Source of the DNA: Lunularia cruciata
Taxonomy: Eukaryota > Streptophyta > Marchantiopsida > Lunulariales > Lunulariaceae
Reading direction: 5' to 3'
DNA: 64,000 nt
Assembly: GCA_948567375.1 (NCBI GenBank)
Contig: OX419757.1
Coordinates: 74,841,836 to 74,905,835, forward strand
The notes under the pieces are model-generated. The model was not told the DNA's origin. It did not search any database and worked only from the letters and a program-made list of their open reading frames with translations. A program made the position numbers and the translations under genes. Positions 12,535-24,669 of this stretch are shown in pieces (within the stretch, counting starts at the first letter, position 1; each line of letters opens with the position of its first letter).

Positions 12535-12678
12535 GTTTTTGAATTTTTTGGGGCTTAGCCCCATTTTAGCCCCATGGGGCTAAAATGTGTGTGTTTTTAT
12601 CGTTGTACGGCTTGATTGGCTCTTTCCATCCTTCTAATTATCTTACGCGGTCGTCACTAGATTTCGAGTTTTTGAATT
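12535..12678 (+). mobile_element. 5'-truncated non-LTR tail, copy 3, with TSD
   Basis: The insert (12546-12667) holds the ggggcttagcccc hairpin, a locally duplicated inverted version of it, ttgtacggcttgat and cttacgcggtcg. The flanks gtttttgaatt at 12535-12545 and 12668-12678 are identical (11 bp) and are read as the target duplication. This copy is the most diverged of the family in the window. Confidence 0.75.
12562..12587. repeat. 26-bp perfect palindrome inside tail copy 3
   Basis: The 26 bases centred on ccatgg are identical to their reverse complement. They extend the normal ggggcttagcccc tail hairpin and look like a local inverted duplication of it. Confidence 0.9.
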
Positions 12679-13675
12679 CTTCCTTGACTAAAGTAGGACA
12701 TTTGGACTTCATCGTCGTTAGCCAAAGATCATACTTCACGACCACAGTTTGCAAACGACTTAATGTGCAGAGTTTTTGTGCTTTAAATTTCCAGAAGCGA
12801 AGAATAATTGACGGAGGGAGGTGAAGCTGAGGAAAATTTGGTGCTTCAACACGAGTGCATTTGTTGTGAAGAAAGACGGAGTTACGACATGGAGAAATTC
12901 AGAAACGTCACCACCGACATGTTTTTCTTAGATCTTGTGTTTCTTATGGCTGCGATTAGTGAAAGTGTCCTGGGGTTGCATAAATTTGGACCTCATCCGA
13001 GCTTTCAGAAGAGATGAAGGTGTGAGTGATACCGTAGGCGTTTTGGATTCACTCTTGAATTAGCGGAAGGGAGAAATTCATACTTCAAAATGTCGATGTT
13101 AATGAAACCGATTCAATCTAGAATTAGGAGGAGAAGATACGGTATTCGTTCTTCAAGATGTCTATGTTAATGAAACCAAAACAAGAGGCACGGAACTTTT
13201 TGAGTTTTAACTAAATTTAGATTCTCGAAGGAGAACTACGGAAGTCGTTTGTTGATTTTAATTTCTTCCGTGGAGTACTCGTGCTGTATCTTTCTACAAG
13301 TCTGGTAGATATGACGACGGATTGTTCTACTCGAATCATGTTGCTATTTACACATGCTCGTAATATGGGGTTTCGATGATTTCCATATCTCTCGCTAGGA
13401 ACGGCTACAGGTAAGTACCGTCACCCACATCACCATGACACTGTTAATGGAGAGCAAACTATTAATTGAAATGATTCAAATTTAGGCGTTTAAGCAGGAT
13501 AGGATTAAGCAATATCAGTTCGTTACGGTACTGTAAAAGACCAGTTATGACCCGAGAAGTAAAAGGGAGATCATGAGCGTGGACACTTTTGAACATCCTC
13601 ATGTCGTAAAAGAGGTATACAAGGTGATATGACTGCAACGCTGTGAAGGATTGGGAATCCATGGGACTTGTTAAT

Positions 13676-13762
13676 ACTTAGATATTTTGACTCAAAAAGT
13701 GTCTCTCGTTCCAACTCATTTTGTTGGAATGAGAGCCACTTTTTGAGTCAAAATATCTAAGT
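13676..13762. repeat. Near-perfect 87-nt hairpin
   Basis: Arms of 40 nt (13676-13715 and 13723-13762) pair with 38 Watson-Crick matches and one possible G-U, around a 7-nt loop. The size and arm match fit a young foldback element or a small-RNA precursor. No TIR/TSD pair or mature-miRNA identity is recognised. Confidence 0.85.
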
Positions 13763-16757
13763 CAAAATATCAAAATATATATATCGTGGTTCATATCAGC
13801 TCCCATTTTGAGGGAACTTTTATCTTTGCTTTGCCGTGAGGAAATGTATCACCATTCGGCATGAGACTAGGTTTAAGAATGTGCTGCAATAGATTTAAAG
13901 AGAGCTATGATATTCAAAACATTGATTACGGTTGATAACACCAATGTTCCGCGTAGTGTACAACCTGGGCAAAACTGCTACAGCACTTGGTTACAACTGT
14001 AGTGTGCTGTGCTGTGATTGAACACCTCCAGAGCGACCTTTGGTTTTCACAAAGGAATCAGCTTGGATAGGCAACTTTCAAGCCATAAACAGGTTCTTAT
14101 CAGAGAAAAGAGAACGTTCAACTTACACAGAAAGGTGAATAAAATCGAGTCATTGCTGTTAAAGCAATCAGTAAGGCAATCAGCTGTTGAATCAATTTGA
14201 GTCATTTGCAGATCTCTAGTGAACGTTGGAGGGATCTTGACTAGCCGAAACGTCAGTTCCTCTCATCAACTATGGCTCGCTCTCCATGACAGGAGAAACG
14301 GCCCCCACTCCGAGTAAGTATGAATTGCAATTCAATTTGGCAGATAGTCATTGGCGAAGTGTAGAGGTGAATTTCTCCTCCGTCTAGAGGGGGGACCGAA
14401 AGGGACTCTACACCTCTCACCTACGTGTTATATTTGTCTTACATTCTCCCCTCATCGTCTTCAGCAAATCAATAGGGTTATTATCAGTAAACTTATTTAA
14501 CGACATCCGTCCAGAAAGTCATCTACATACCGTGTGTCTATGAAAACGTTCGTCTCCACCTCTCCACCTCTCACCTCCTGCCCATTGTTTTATGGAAGAG
14601 AAAGAGATGAGCCCCAAATCTCCATGGAAACCAAGCCACAGGCCATTCGAAGCCCAGATCCGCGATACATAGTTGGCTGGAACTAAAAGAAACCAAAGGA
14701 CTTCAGAATTCTTATCATTACCGTACAAGGACTTGTGGATGAACGTAAATTCCTATCCATGGAATTCCGACCACTTGCGGTACCCTACAACATCCTTGTG
14801 GGACTTAGAACAGGCAGAATTGAGATCGCCTAATCTTGTTGTAGCCATCTTGAAGCAACCCTGCCAATTGAGGCACTACGGCACAACTCGTCCTCTCACA
14901 ACGAATCAACAAATCGCATAGAGTCACATCCTTGCCAATGGAAGATAGTTCATGTGATGGCAAGGCATAAAAGTCAAAAATTTGACACCTCATACCCTCT
15001 ACTACAAATGAGTGCATTCCCATCTACGCAAAAACTAGATTTTACATGGATATTTGATTGAAAGCTTAAGATAAGCTTCCAACGCAGAGGATCTAATTTC
15101 ACTCTCTATGAGCGCATCTGTGATATGAGTGACCCTTACCTCCAATTGAATATAGTCCGACTGAAACTCCTGCACATGGATACGTTTGATAAGAATGTTT
15201 CTTTTCTGAAAGTGTACGAGTTTTATTGAGTTTGCTACCATTGAGTTGTATCCTTATATGAAATTTACTGTTCAGTTTCCTACTTAAGAATAAATGATCA
15301 GTAGATGGATTGACGTCTCAATCAGCGGCCACCGCTTATTAGAAATGATGTAAAGCAGGGTGTCATCTTATAGTACTTCCAGAAGATCCATGCAGCGAAA
15401 TGAGATTTTCGTTGACAGTTAGAGTACATGCCACTTCTTTTATCATTGCATGAAGACAAATAATATAGAAAGAGCAAGACAAAAGCCCATGTGAGGCTAC
15501 AAATAACAACATCATTCTCTTTCTCTTGATGGAGAATGCACATGTAAAAGACATTTGCGCTCAGAGGAGCATGATCTGTCTACAGCAGCTTTCTATGAAT
15601 ATTGTCGACGAGCATTGGTCATCCTCGTTACGAGTAACGGATATACTAAGCAAAGTGGTGACTCAATAGTACGACGATTATTTAATTGTCTAACAAGACA
15701 AGACTGGGTCTGCCGCTATTACTCTGAAGTGATTTTAAACGGAAAAAGGCGAGCACATAGAACACATGAAGGATGGAAAGTGATTTTAAACAGGTAAAGA
15801 ACTTCAACGTTTGCTGCAGCTTTCCTATGCTTAACGGAGTTACTTATTAGTATTTGCAACTGTTCAACCGATCGTAGTTACTTACTCGTAAAATGTACAA
15901 GTAATCCTGGCAAGGACTACGGAGGGAAGTGCGTCAATAATTGAGAGTTTACACCCATGATGTCGATCGGAAAGGCATGATTATTTCATCACATTATGGC
16001 TCAGTCGCTGTTACAGACCATAACTTACATATTTTGGACACTATACTACATGAGTCCAACTTGAATATCGAGTCCAGCTCAAATTTTATCAAAACGAAAG
16101 AGAACGATGGAATATACCACGCGCGGCCCACTACCTTTGAAGCAGAGACCTATAGCTCTCAGCAGCAGAGGAAGACAGCATACTTTTTCATACGATTTTG
16201 GAGCCAAGCTTGACCCTTGTTTATTATCTTCCATCCTCCCTGCAAGTTGCCACACTGTCCATACAGCATTATCTAAGACCAGAGGAAAACGTATCCAAAA
16301 GGAAAGTTCGAGGCACCCATTGAGCACACGCATGGGAGCTTCTAATGTTTAAAGTTTCTAAGTTCCTAAATTTTTGCATAAGCATGATCTGGTGACTCCG
16401 TGTTATGAATGCTCATCAGCCATGCTTAGCTCCTCAAGTATTGGGGTTCTTGTGGGATGGTCGGGACAACACCAGGCGGTCAAAATGCCTTGATTTCTAC
16501 AGTACTTGAACTATTAGAGACACAGAATTCTGTCATGAGGTTTGTCTCTTCGACTGCTTGAGCATGGTAATGTGCAAATCTCCGCGGCCATGTTTGACTT
16601 TGGGTAACGAATGAGAAAGAAAGGTCTTTTGGCAGTTCCAGTGGACTCTGGTCCCAAGTCGTTTGGGAGTCTACTAATCTCCGAAGATGTTATCCAGATG
16701 TTATGTGGATGTCTGGCAGTTCCAAACAAACTAGTCGTGGCTGATTACAAGAAGGAG

Positions 16758-16818
16758 TATTCACTGTGCATCCAGTAACAATTAGCAGTATTCACTGTGC
16801 ATCCAGTAACAATTAGCT
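16758..16818 (+). repeat. Short tandem direct repeat (2 copies)
   Basis: attcactgtgcatccagtaacaattag occurs twice in direct succession with a few spacer bases. No associated gene is evident. Confidence 0.8.
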
Positions 16819-18425
16819 GGGGCCTTGATTCTCCCTTTCACAATGAGAGGGAAAACCCCACCCTATGACAACTGGTAGCATCGAACTCGCCACAGATTGC
16901 GAGATTTAGGACGACCCTAAATCCATAGTGCTCCTGTGATCTAAATCGTAGCATTGAACCTTGACGTTTTGTTGTGTTTTGCTGTAGCCCTCACGAGTTG
17001 CTTTTAAGGTTTTCTTCTTTCATCACCAGTACCCGTTATAACTCGTGCTTGCTTGTTGGGCCCGCTATCGAAGCATACCGTTATGGTACGCTCGGAAGTC
17101 TAATCTAGTATGGAACTCACTTATTGCATCGAGAGTTGGAAAAATTCTCCATCACTTTAGAAGTAAGCACCATTGCTCCATATTGCCCGTCAGAAGACAT
17201 GACAAACATTGAGAGAAATTCCTCGTTTCTTGAAAGCGGATGCTGAAAATATTACCTAGCTTGTCAAGTTGTTGCGCATTGCAGGACAAAGTGGCAAGAT
17301 AGGAGCAAGATTTTAAGGGCCCAGCCGTATATGTATATTTGATTGCATGCGGTGGGTCTTTAAACAAGTAGGAATCAATGAGAATTTATTGTGGCGTTTG
17401 CAATGCAGAATAACTATTATAGAGAATTCAATGAATCCACACCGCAGTCCCAAGCAAGATCGTCAGACATATGCATAGGAAATGATTTCTTGTCGTAGAT
17501 TTGGATGCCAGAATCCTTTAGACCGTTTTACTACAGATTGAAAATTAGTAAGATAATCGGATTCGCCAGGGAGTATCCGAGAAGTTATTTGGTGCGTTTT
17601 GTAAGACTCTGAATTATAAACATGAGAAAGGACGGCTGAGAGTTTAGTTTAAAGAATTCCAGTCATTGATCAATTATAGAAAACTAAGTAGTTGATTAAT
17701 TATAGAAAACTAAGCTCAGTATGCACCGCGTAACCATGATCGTCTAGAGAATCGTCCGGGAAAAGAAGTGTATTCCGCGCATGTCTGCCATTGTCAGGTC
17801 GTCTGATTCTCCTTCTACCGAAAACTTCCGCTTCGTCCGATTTTGCGGACATGCTCGGAATACACCGGCCACATACCCTACAGATTCGCCCGGAGAGCGA
17901 AGGGCATGAAAGATGCGATACGCACCACCGTTAAAACTGCGTCTGCACAGAAAACGGGCAAGTTGCAACCCGCTACACCAGAGGTCGAAACCCGCTGGTT
18001 TGTCATACGTATTGAATATCGTGCCAGGTTAGGCGCCGCATTCTCCGAAATTCAAACTGATTCCGTCGGACACCCGCAAAATGAAACCGGATCGAACGGT
18101 ATTGTATTATAATTCTCGTGATCATACTTGTTGCTGGTGTTTGATGTTTTGACCTCGTTGTTCCAAAGGCAGTTAGTTATACCTGATCTTCAACCCCTCG
18201 CCAAATCTGGGTTAAAGGTCGGGCAGTTAGTTAGCCTTGACTTTATACCGGTCTAGTAAACCGGATATCCCCGATCAGTAGCTAATTTCGCGCAGTAGGT
18301 ACATGTCCAGTCAGATATTCCCTCGATCAGACCTTGCCACCGTAGTCTGATTGGGACTTCTTCGGACCCACATCATCAAAACTTACTCAACCAGACCCCA
18401 GCTACAGGTTACCAGTCAACGAACT

Positions 18426-18440
18426 ACTGTATATACGTAC
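18426..18440 (+). promoter_or_regulatory. Candidate TATA box for the DUF3527 gene
   Basis: tgtatatacgtacg lies about 1.75 kb before the DUF3527 start codon, just ahead of a purine-rich stretch that could be a long leader. The position is plausible only if the leader is long or spliced. Confidence 0.25.
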
Positions 18441-20179
18441 GTACACCACTGCCACACCTTGGTCTCCTGGAGGTAAAGCTGCTGCATGAGAGGAGATGGT
18501 AAAGTAGGGGCCTAGGGAAGTTTTGACGGAGGGGACATAAGGGGTAACCGAAAGGGTAAGATACGGTAAGTCAGAGGGTAGGAGGATGGATCCACGCTAC
18601 GGACAGGATTGACCGAAACTGCGATGAGCGGTTCACGGAGGTAAAAGTAAACAGTTTCTCGTTCCGGGGCGAGAATGAGATTTGGTTACGGGCGGAAATT
18701 CACTACTGCAGTGAAGTGGAGTGGAGTGGACAGAGCAGAGCAGTGCCTTGTGCTGCCGTTTGGGGAGTGAACGAAGCGAGGAGCTGCTTGCTACGCGGCA
18801 AAATCATGCACAGATCACAGAGAGGAGCTTCTTCTATGCCCCCCTCCCTTTGATGGACTCCTCCATGGGAAGGGAAAAAGGTTGTTCCTTCGCCTCTGCT
18901 GCAACAATGGCTATTATTGCGATCCCCGAGTACCCGGCCTATTGAGTGGTCGTCGAGACGAAAGGAGACGCACCAGACACAGACAGACAGGAAGAAGAAA
19001 GGACGGGAAGGTAGCGGAAGAAGATAGTTAAGATCGGGTCACAATACTACCAACTGCCGATGATCTGATACTCCATTGTCGAACTACTACCATCCTCTAG
19101 TCGATTCGGGCACGTCATTCGCAATCCGAAGGAAGACAGAAATCACTGTCTGGGAAGGTATTCGGAAGGAAGTACCAGACGTGCGATAGAAGAGAAAGAG
19201 GAGAAGAGGGAAGAGAGAGAATGGAGAAGAAGACATGCATCTGCATGCAGGAAGGCTGATCTGAGTTTGAGTTAGTTGCAACTTCGGTTTCATGTTAGCT
19301 TGAGGAGACTCAAGCCCACCTATTGCAGGTTCCCTTTCGGCGGTGAGCTCAAGCTCCGAAAGCACCTGGATTTGACACCCATTCTTTGTGTTGACAAGCG
19401 TAACCTGCCCTCTTCCTATGGGGAATAACACCTGTGTTCTGGCGGAGTACCTACGAGCCAATGTGCTCAATTACTATCAGCGGTAGAGATAGTTAACCCC
19501 GTGTTAAGGGGAATGTTGGTCCTCGGGAGTCGACATCAGGATTGAGGCTGGGCGAAGAGATTGGTACCACATCTTAGTGAACTTTTAGTAGTTTTACCTG
19601 GCAGAAAGAAAGCCTGAGGTTGTTCGGTCGTCAGCAAGTGAACGCGATCTATGCTTCTATGGATCACCGGAAGCTGACTCTTCCATTTCTTGCTCAGGTA
19701 TTACAGCCCAACCCCTCCGTGAGTAAGATTGTCATTTTTGTGCGAGCTCTCCGGCTCTCTCTGTGCGCTTACTCTGAACTTACTATTACCGTCATATAAA
19801 TGCTCATCATTGAACAGCACCACAGTGTTTCACCTATTATCATTAACTCTACTCCCATCGCAAGTTGTATGTCATTATATGTGCGCATCACAGAGAACCA
19901 CTACATTGTTGGTGCAGTTTGGATTTCTGTTTGTGGATTGCAGTGGCTGGCGTAAGATTGAGTGTCAGCAGTTGGGAATTTCAAAACATTTACAGCCGTA
20001 GTTTGCTTGTGCCATTAATCACCAATTTCTGTCAAAATATGGCACATTGAGTTCCATTCGTCATCTAATTTGTCTGTCGTCACCTAATCCTTAGGTTGGA
20101 CCCCTTACATGGAACGCACACTTGCTTACTGACTGAGGATCCATAAGTTGACCTCGCAAACTTCCGACTCAACTCAAAG
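18441..20179 (+). other. Putative leader of the DUF3527 gene
   Basis: No other gene is seen here. A donor-like CTCAG/GTATTA at about 19697 and pyrimidine stretches before 20180 suggest at least one leader intron. Several short upstream ORFs are present (for example at 18721-18945). The extent is inferred, not shown. Confidence 0.35.
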
Positions 20180-20556
20180 ATGCGCGAGAGTACTCGCTCT
20201 CATGGTTTCATGAAGACAGGCAGCGGAAAATTAGCTTCTTCGTTGAGGAGCATTCATCCTCAGTACCGCGTAGGTGCCAAGTCCTGTGATGGAGGAGACG
20301 ACTCCCACGTCCGGGCTATGTGGGACGAGGAGTTTTACGGGCACGATCTACCGCCCAACTTCATAATTTCACGGGAAGGATCTGTAGATGAACATCACTC
20401 TAAGCGCAAGGATTCTGGTGGTAGTAGGCGGGACCTTACAGAACTGAACCCCCGGGAGCGAGCTATGTGGGATGAGGAGTTCCTCGGTCACGAGCTACCT
20501 TCCAATTACAGAATCTCCCGTGACAACAATTCGACATTCGAGGACCTATCGACCAG

Positions 20557-20587
<31 letters not shown>

Positions 20588-23500
20588 CGCAAGGAGTCGC
20601 GGGGGTGCCAGTTGACGAAGAAGTCTTCTGCTCACGGGGAGAAGACGAGCAGTAGAAGTGTTCACAGGCACGCAAGGTTTTTATCGGAAGATACTTTCGA
20701 GTATCACTTCGACAGAACTGTGGATAGTTACGTCTTGTGTGAAAAGAAGTCTCATGCACCGAGCACCAAGGAGAATGGTGGCCGGGACGGATCTATGCGT
20801 TACAAGCAGGAAACTTGCACTACTACGACGACTAAAGAAGAGACATTTGAAGAACGTGCGCTTCGCTTTGGGGCGGAAGACTGGAATTTGGTGGGTAAGA
20901 AGTGGAGTAGTACTCACACCGAGTCGAAGAGTAGCAGACGGTCTTCGAGGAGGGGGATTTTCCACTCCCCATCTGGGAGCGATAGTTCCAGCCTAGTTTC
21001 CACTCTCGAGTCGTCTTCGTTTTCCTGCGGAAGCGAAGGGAGTTCATTCGCCAAAGGAGACTATTCGACGGCTTCTGGGTACTCAACTGTCAGAAATCCT
21101 CCTTCAATTCGGGCAGCACGGCCGTCTGGTGATGGTATTGGTAATGTTAGTGTTGCAGGGGGAAAGGCATCCGGTGACGCGCAGCAGCAGTTTGTAGAGC
21201 TCACTCTGTTGGGGAGAACTACGAACCCGGATGTTGTCACGGACCTCAAGTCCGAGGGGGAGGCCGCAGAGCAAGAAAACGGGAACTTCTTAGAGTTCAA
21301 TTTCCTTGATGGGAGGATGGTGGAGAGCCCTGAGGATGGGCCAGAGGTGGAGAGTCGTAGTGGTGCCATGCAAAGTGAGCAGAAGTTTTCCATCAGGTTG
21401 AAAGACGAGGATGGAAGCTCAGAGGAATTTGTGGAGAGGAGTGCTGCTACTCCGACTGTGTACCAGTCCGCCACTACGCAATCTCCTGATAGTGAGAGTT
21501 TCTTTGGAAGCTCTCACGAGTCGGACTGGTCTGGGACTCATAGCGTTAGCACAGAACAAGGCCCGGTCAGTGCACGAGGCGATGGTGAAGATGACTTGGC
21601 AAGTGTTTACACGGAAGATCGAACTGAAGAGTGGAGCTTGAACAGCGAGGCTCAATTCTTCGATGCAAACTCTACATCTGCATCGAAGAAATCTTCATCT
21701 GCGGGTTCCGGCGGTAAAGAGCACATTCAGCTCTATCCAGAAGACAGAATGTCGACTGTTAACAGAACATCGAAACAACATCGTGATGTTTTTCGTTCGC
21801 TTGGTAAACCTAGTGATTTTGATAGTCCAAAGAAGCCCAGTAAGTCCCCTGCAACGTCGAGAAGAGTACGGAGCTTAGGATCTGTTCTGAGCCAACATCT
21901 TGCATTCACTGCGATTCCTTCGTTGCGCCAGAAAGCCCAACTGGGAAGGAGTTCAGATTCTCATAAAAAGCCACCCCTTGGCGCTCCCTGGGACGGGGAG
22001 AGTCCTGCCAAGGTGTCCGCCGCTTGCATTGAGTGGCTTTGGGCTGAGAAAGGTCATATGAAACCGATGCAGTCGTTGAGATCGCTTGCAGCCAAAGAGA
22101 GAGAGCTTGCAGCCAAGGAAAGAGAAGCTAGGGGGGATTCTGCTGCTGCAGTGGTGGTGGATCCTGCGCCTGCTGCCGGTGGTCCACCTGTGAGAAACTT
22201 GGAGGCCGCTTTCAAGGAGTCGAAAGCATCTTCTGTTCTTCGGAAGATCCAACATGGTGTGGAGAAGGGGGTGGGGGCTGACATCCTGAGACGACCCGCC
22301 AGGAGTGGTGCCAGTCCTGTGCGAGTAACATGGAGAGATCCTTCGAAAGAGTCGAGAGCGTCAATTCTGGCTTCATGGTCTGCTGTCTACGGCTTGACAG
22401 ATTCCTCTTCCACTGACAAAATCAGGACCCACACCAAATCGTCGTCTAAAGTCGCTCTACTTTCAGGCTCATCCAAGAAGGTGGGGAGATCTGGTACTCC
22501 TGTGAAAAGGAGTGTAAATGGTGGCAATGCTTCTCCTCGCCCCTCTACCAAGGTGGGAAGCAGACTCGCCAGGCACGTTCCGAAGAACCTCGCCCTGGAG
22601 CTAGAAGTTCTGTGCCGACCCTTCGGTCCTGTTCTGAAAGGCGTGCGCTGCTTACCCACGGCCAAAAGAGGTGTTTCTCGAGGAGGACCCCCATTCTTTT
22701 CAAGCTATCAAGGGGAATTTCACCAACCTGAGCAGGTATCGTCCTTATCGACGTCTACCCAGGTCAATATTACGTCCACCCTACTGCAGTATGGGCGCTT
22801 ACAGTGTGTTCTCACAAGAGATGGACTTCCGAGCTACAGCCTCATAATGGACGAATCGGAGGAGATCTTCGTTGCGAAAACGCAGCGAGTGGATGTCGGC
22901 CTTCAAGAAGGGGTGACACATCTTTATACTTTCCATTCGTACAAGGGGAAAGGGAAGGGTAAAATCACTCACTGGAGACAGTGGGGTAAGAAAGAGAAGC
23001 CGAGTTCTGATTTCGCTGGGAACATGAAGGTCACTTCGACCATCAGTCCCATGACAAGTTGCAATGGAGTGCAAAATTTTGTAGAGTCCGAGTTTGTGCT
23101 ACTGGACGCGAAGGTTAAGGAGATCTCTATTTCCATTCCGACCTCGACAAGCTGTCCGAGGTCGAGTTTTTCCTCGTGGGATGCAACTCCATTGAGATCA
23201 CCTCGTTTGCCGTCTTCCTCGTTTTCATCTCCCAGCTCGACCTACTTTAGCTTGCCCTCTCCTGCTGGTGCTGCTTTCAATACCTCCGAAAGTGGTGCAG
23301 CAGCAACTTCAATGCCCACTTTGACTCTTCCTTCATCTCGGTACGTATCTCAGAGTATGCCCGCTGCTGCTGTAAGCTCGAGGACTCACCAATCCAGCCT
23401 CGACAAAAGTTCGTCAAGTCTAGATAAGGGAGTGCTTCGGTTGAGGAATTTGGAGAGGAATATGGTTCTGGGAAGTCCGCTGCAGTACAACCCGAAAGCG

Positions 23501-24669
23501 AGCAACTATGGGCTTTCAGAGTCTTGGAGTGACTCTGAAGCCTTGGATGACAGCGAGTCCAGAATCACAAGATTTCTTCCACAGTCTCAGAGTGAACTTG
23601 CAGCCGTTGTTGTCAGAGCTCCTATGGGGAGTGGAGGAGATCAGGACAAGGGTACTAGTACAGACAAGTGGGGCTGGGGCATCAATTTTCTCCGCAAGGT
23701 CGGTGATAAGCCTCAGAAAGGGGGGAGTTCTCCCGCTACTGCTGCTGATGTCCAATCTCCAAGTAAAGAGACCAAAACTGCAGATGGTGATAGTCCTCCA
23801 AGTGAAGTCTGTCACAGCACCACCCGGGATCAAGTTTGTGGTTCGTGCGGGAGTGTTCCTGTGAATGAATATTGTAGGGCTGGAATGAGCGTCACATTAG
23901 TCCTTCCGGCAGGTAACCACGGCTGTAGTTCCAATGGCATTGATGGCCCCCAGCCCCTGGTCGAAAGATGGAAATCTGGTGGTAAGTGTGATTGTGGCAG
24001 CTGGGATTTGGGCTGTGGTTTAACTGTTCTTGGCAATCAGAAAATGGAGTCTTCAAGCATGGGAGCTGAAAGTGCCGCAGAGGCACAAGATAACTCCTTG
24101 AGACTTTTTGTTCAAGTAAGTTTTGCCACTACCCTTTCTCTAGTCTGATTTTATGAAGAAAGCGTTTTAATAGCTCCATCTTGTCTCAAATCGAACTGCG
24201 GGTAACGATGGAACAAAAAGCAGTTGAATGTTACTGTCATGTTATTTATCATGTTATTTATCATGATAACATGTTATTTATCATGTTATTTGTCGTTTTT
24301 GTTGCGTAGGGGAAGAAGCAAGAAACTATGGGGTTAACGTTGACTGCCCTGCGGGAAGGCTGCTACACGCTGGGATTCCAACCGCCTATAGCTCCCCTAC
24401 ACGCCTTTGCAACGGCCGTTGCGGTTTTACACAGCAAAGATCCACTGAACGTGATGAAGAAGGTCGCTGCAGGAGAGCTGAAGAAGCGGGGAGCATGCCG
24501 GGCTCCCGTGAAGGCGTGCACCAACGCCAACACCGACACCAACAACACATCTACTACCATGAGAGCAATTGCTACAAGGCCGTCCGAGGAAACATTCTCC
24601 ATAAAGCCCTTAAATAGCTACCAGCTGGTCTGCCCTGACCCTCCTCTTTCTCCGTTTGGAAGAGCTTAA
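20180..24669 (+). CDS. DUF3527-family plant protein, about 1431 aa, two coding exons
   Basis: Exon 1 is 20180-24115 (1312 codons) and ends at CAA/GTAAGT; exon 2 is 24310-24669 after gcgtAG; both junctions are phase 0. The C-terminal half matches the plant-specific DUF3527 family: VPKNLALELEVLCRPFGPVL (about residue 794), LLQYGRLQCVL, the FVLLDAK stretch, a Cys-rich block CDCGSWDLGCGLTVL (about 1270) and, across the intron, a block with LREGCYTLGFQPPIAPLHAF. The N-terminus is long, Ser-rich and low-complexity, with two copies of a MWDEEF.GH.LP.N..ISR motif (45-66, 94-115) and a 10-Gln run (127-136). The family has no established biochemical role. The start is the first ATG of the long frame; a leader intron could change it. 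Intact, no neighbours in operon-like spacing. Confidence 0.9.
20558..20587 (+). repeat. (CAA)n run encoding polyglutamine
   Basis: Ten consecutive Gln codons, almost all CAA, in the DUF3527 protein at residues 127-136; a likely length-variable microsatellite. Confidence 0.95.
24229..24297 (+). repeat. Intronic tandem repeat of catgttatttat
   Basis: Four copies of a 12-bp unit lie in the 194-bp intron of the DUF3527 gene. They are split in the middle by catgataacatg, which also gives the array an internal palindrome. Confidence 0.85.

Larger units (their letters stand above)
12679..18427. other. Gene-poor spacer
   Basis: About 5.7 kb of mixed composition. Many short open stretches exist on both strands but none shows a family motif or a convincing exon chain. 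The only clear structures are the hairpin at 13676-13762 and a direct repeat near 16760-16817 (attcactgtgcatccagtaa, twice). Confidence 0.55.

Noticed and set aside
16862-16925. tRNA-like stretch with a T-loop-like segment on the minus strand
   Set aside because: No acceptor stem or anticodon arm can be formed; only an 8-bp gatttagg/cctaaatc stem is present.
20463-24086. Many antisense and alternate-frame open stretches over the DUF3527 exon
   Set aside because: They are shadows of a long GC-rich coding exon.
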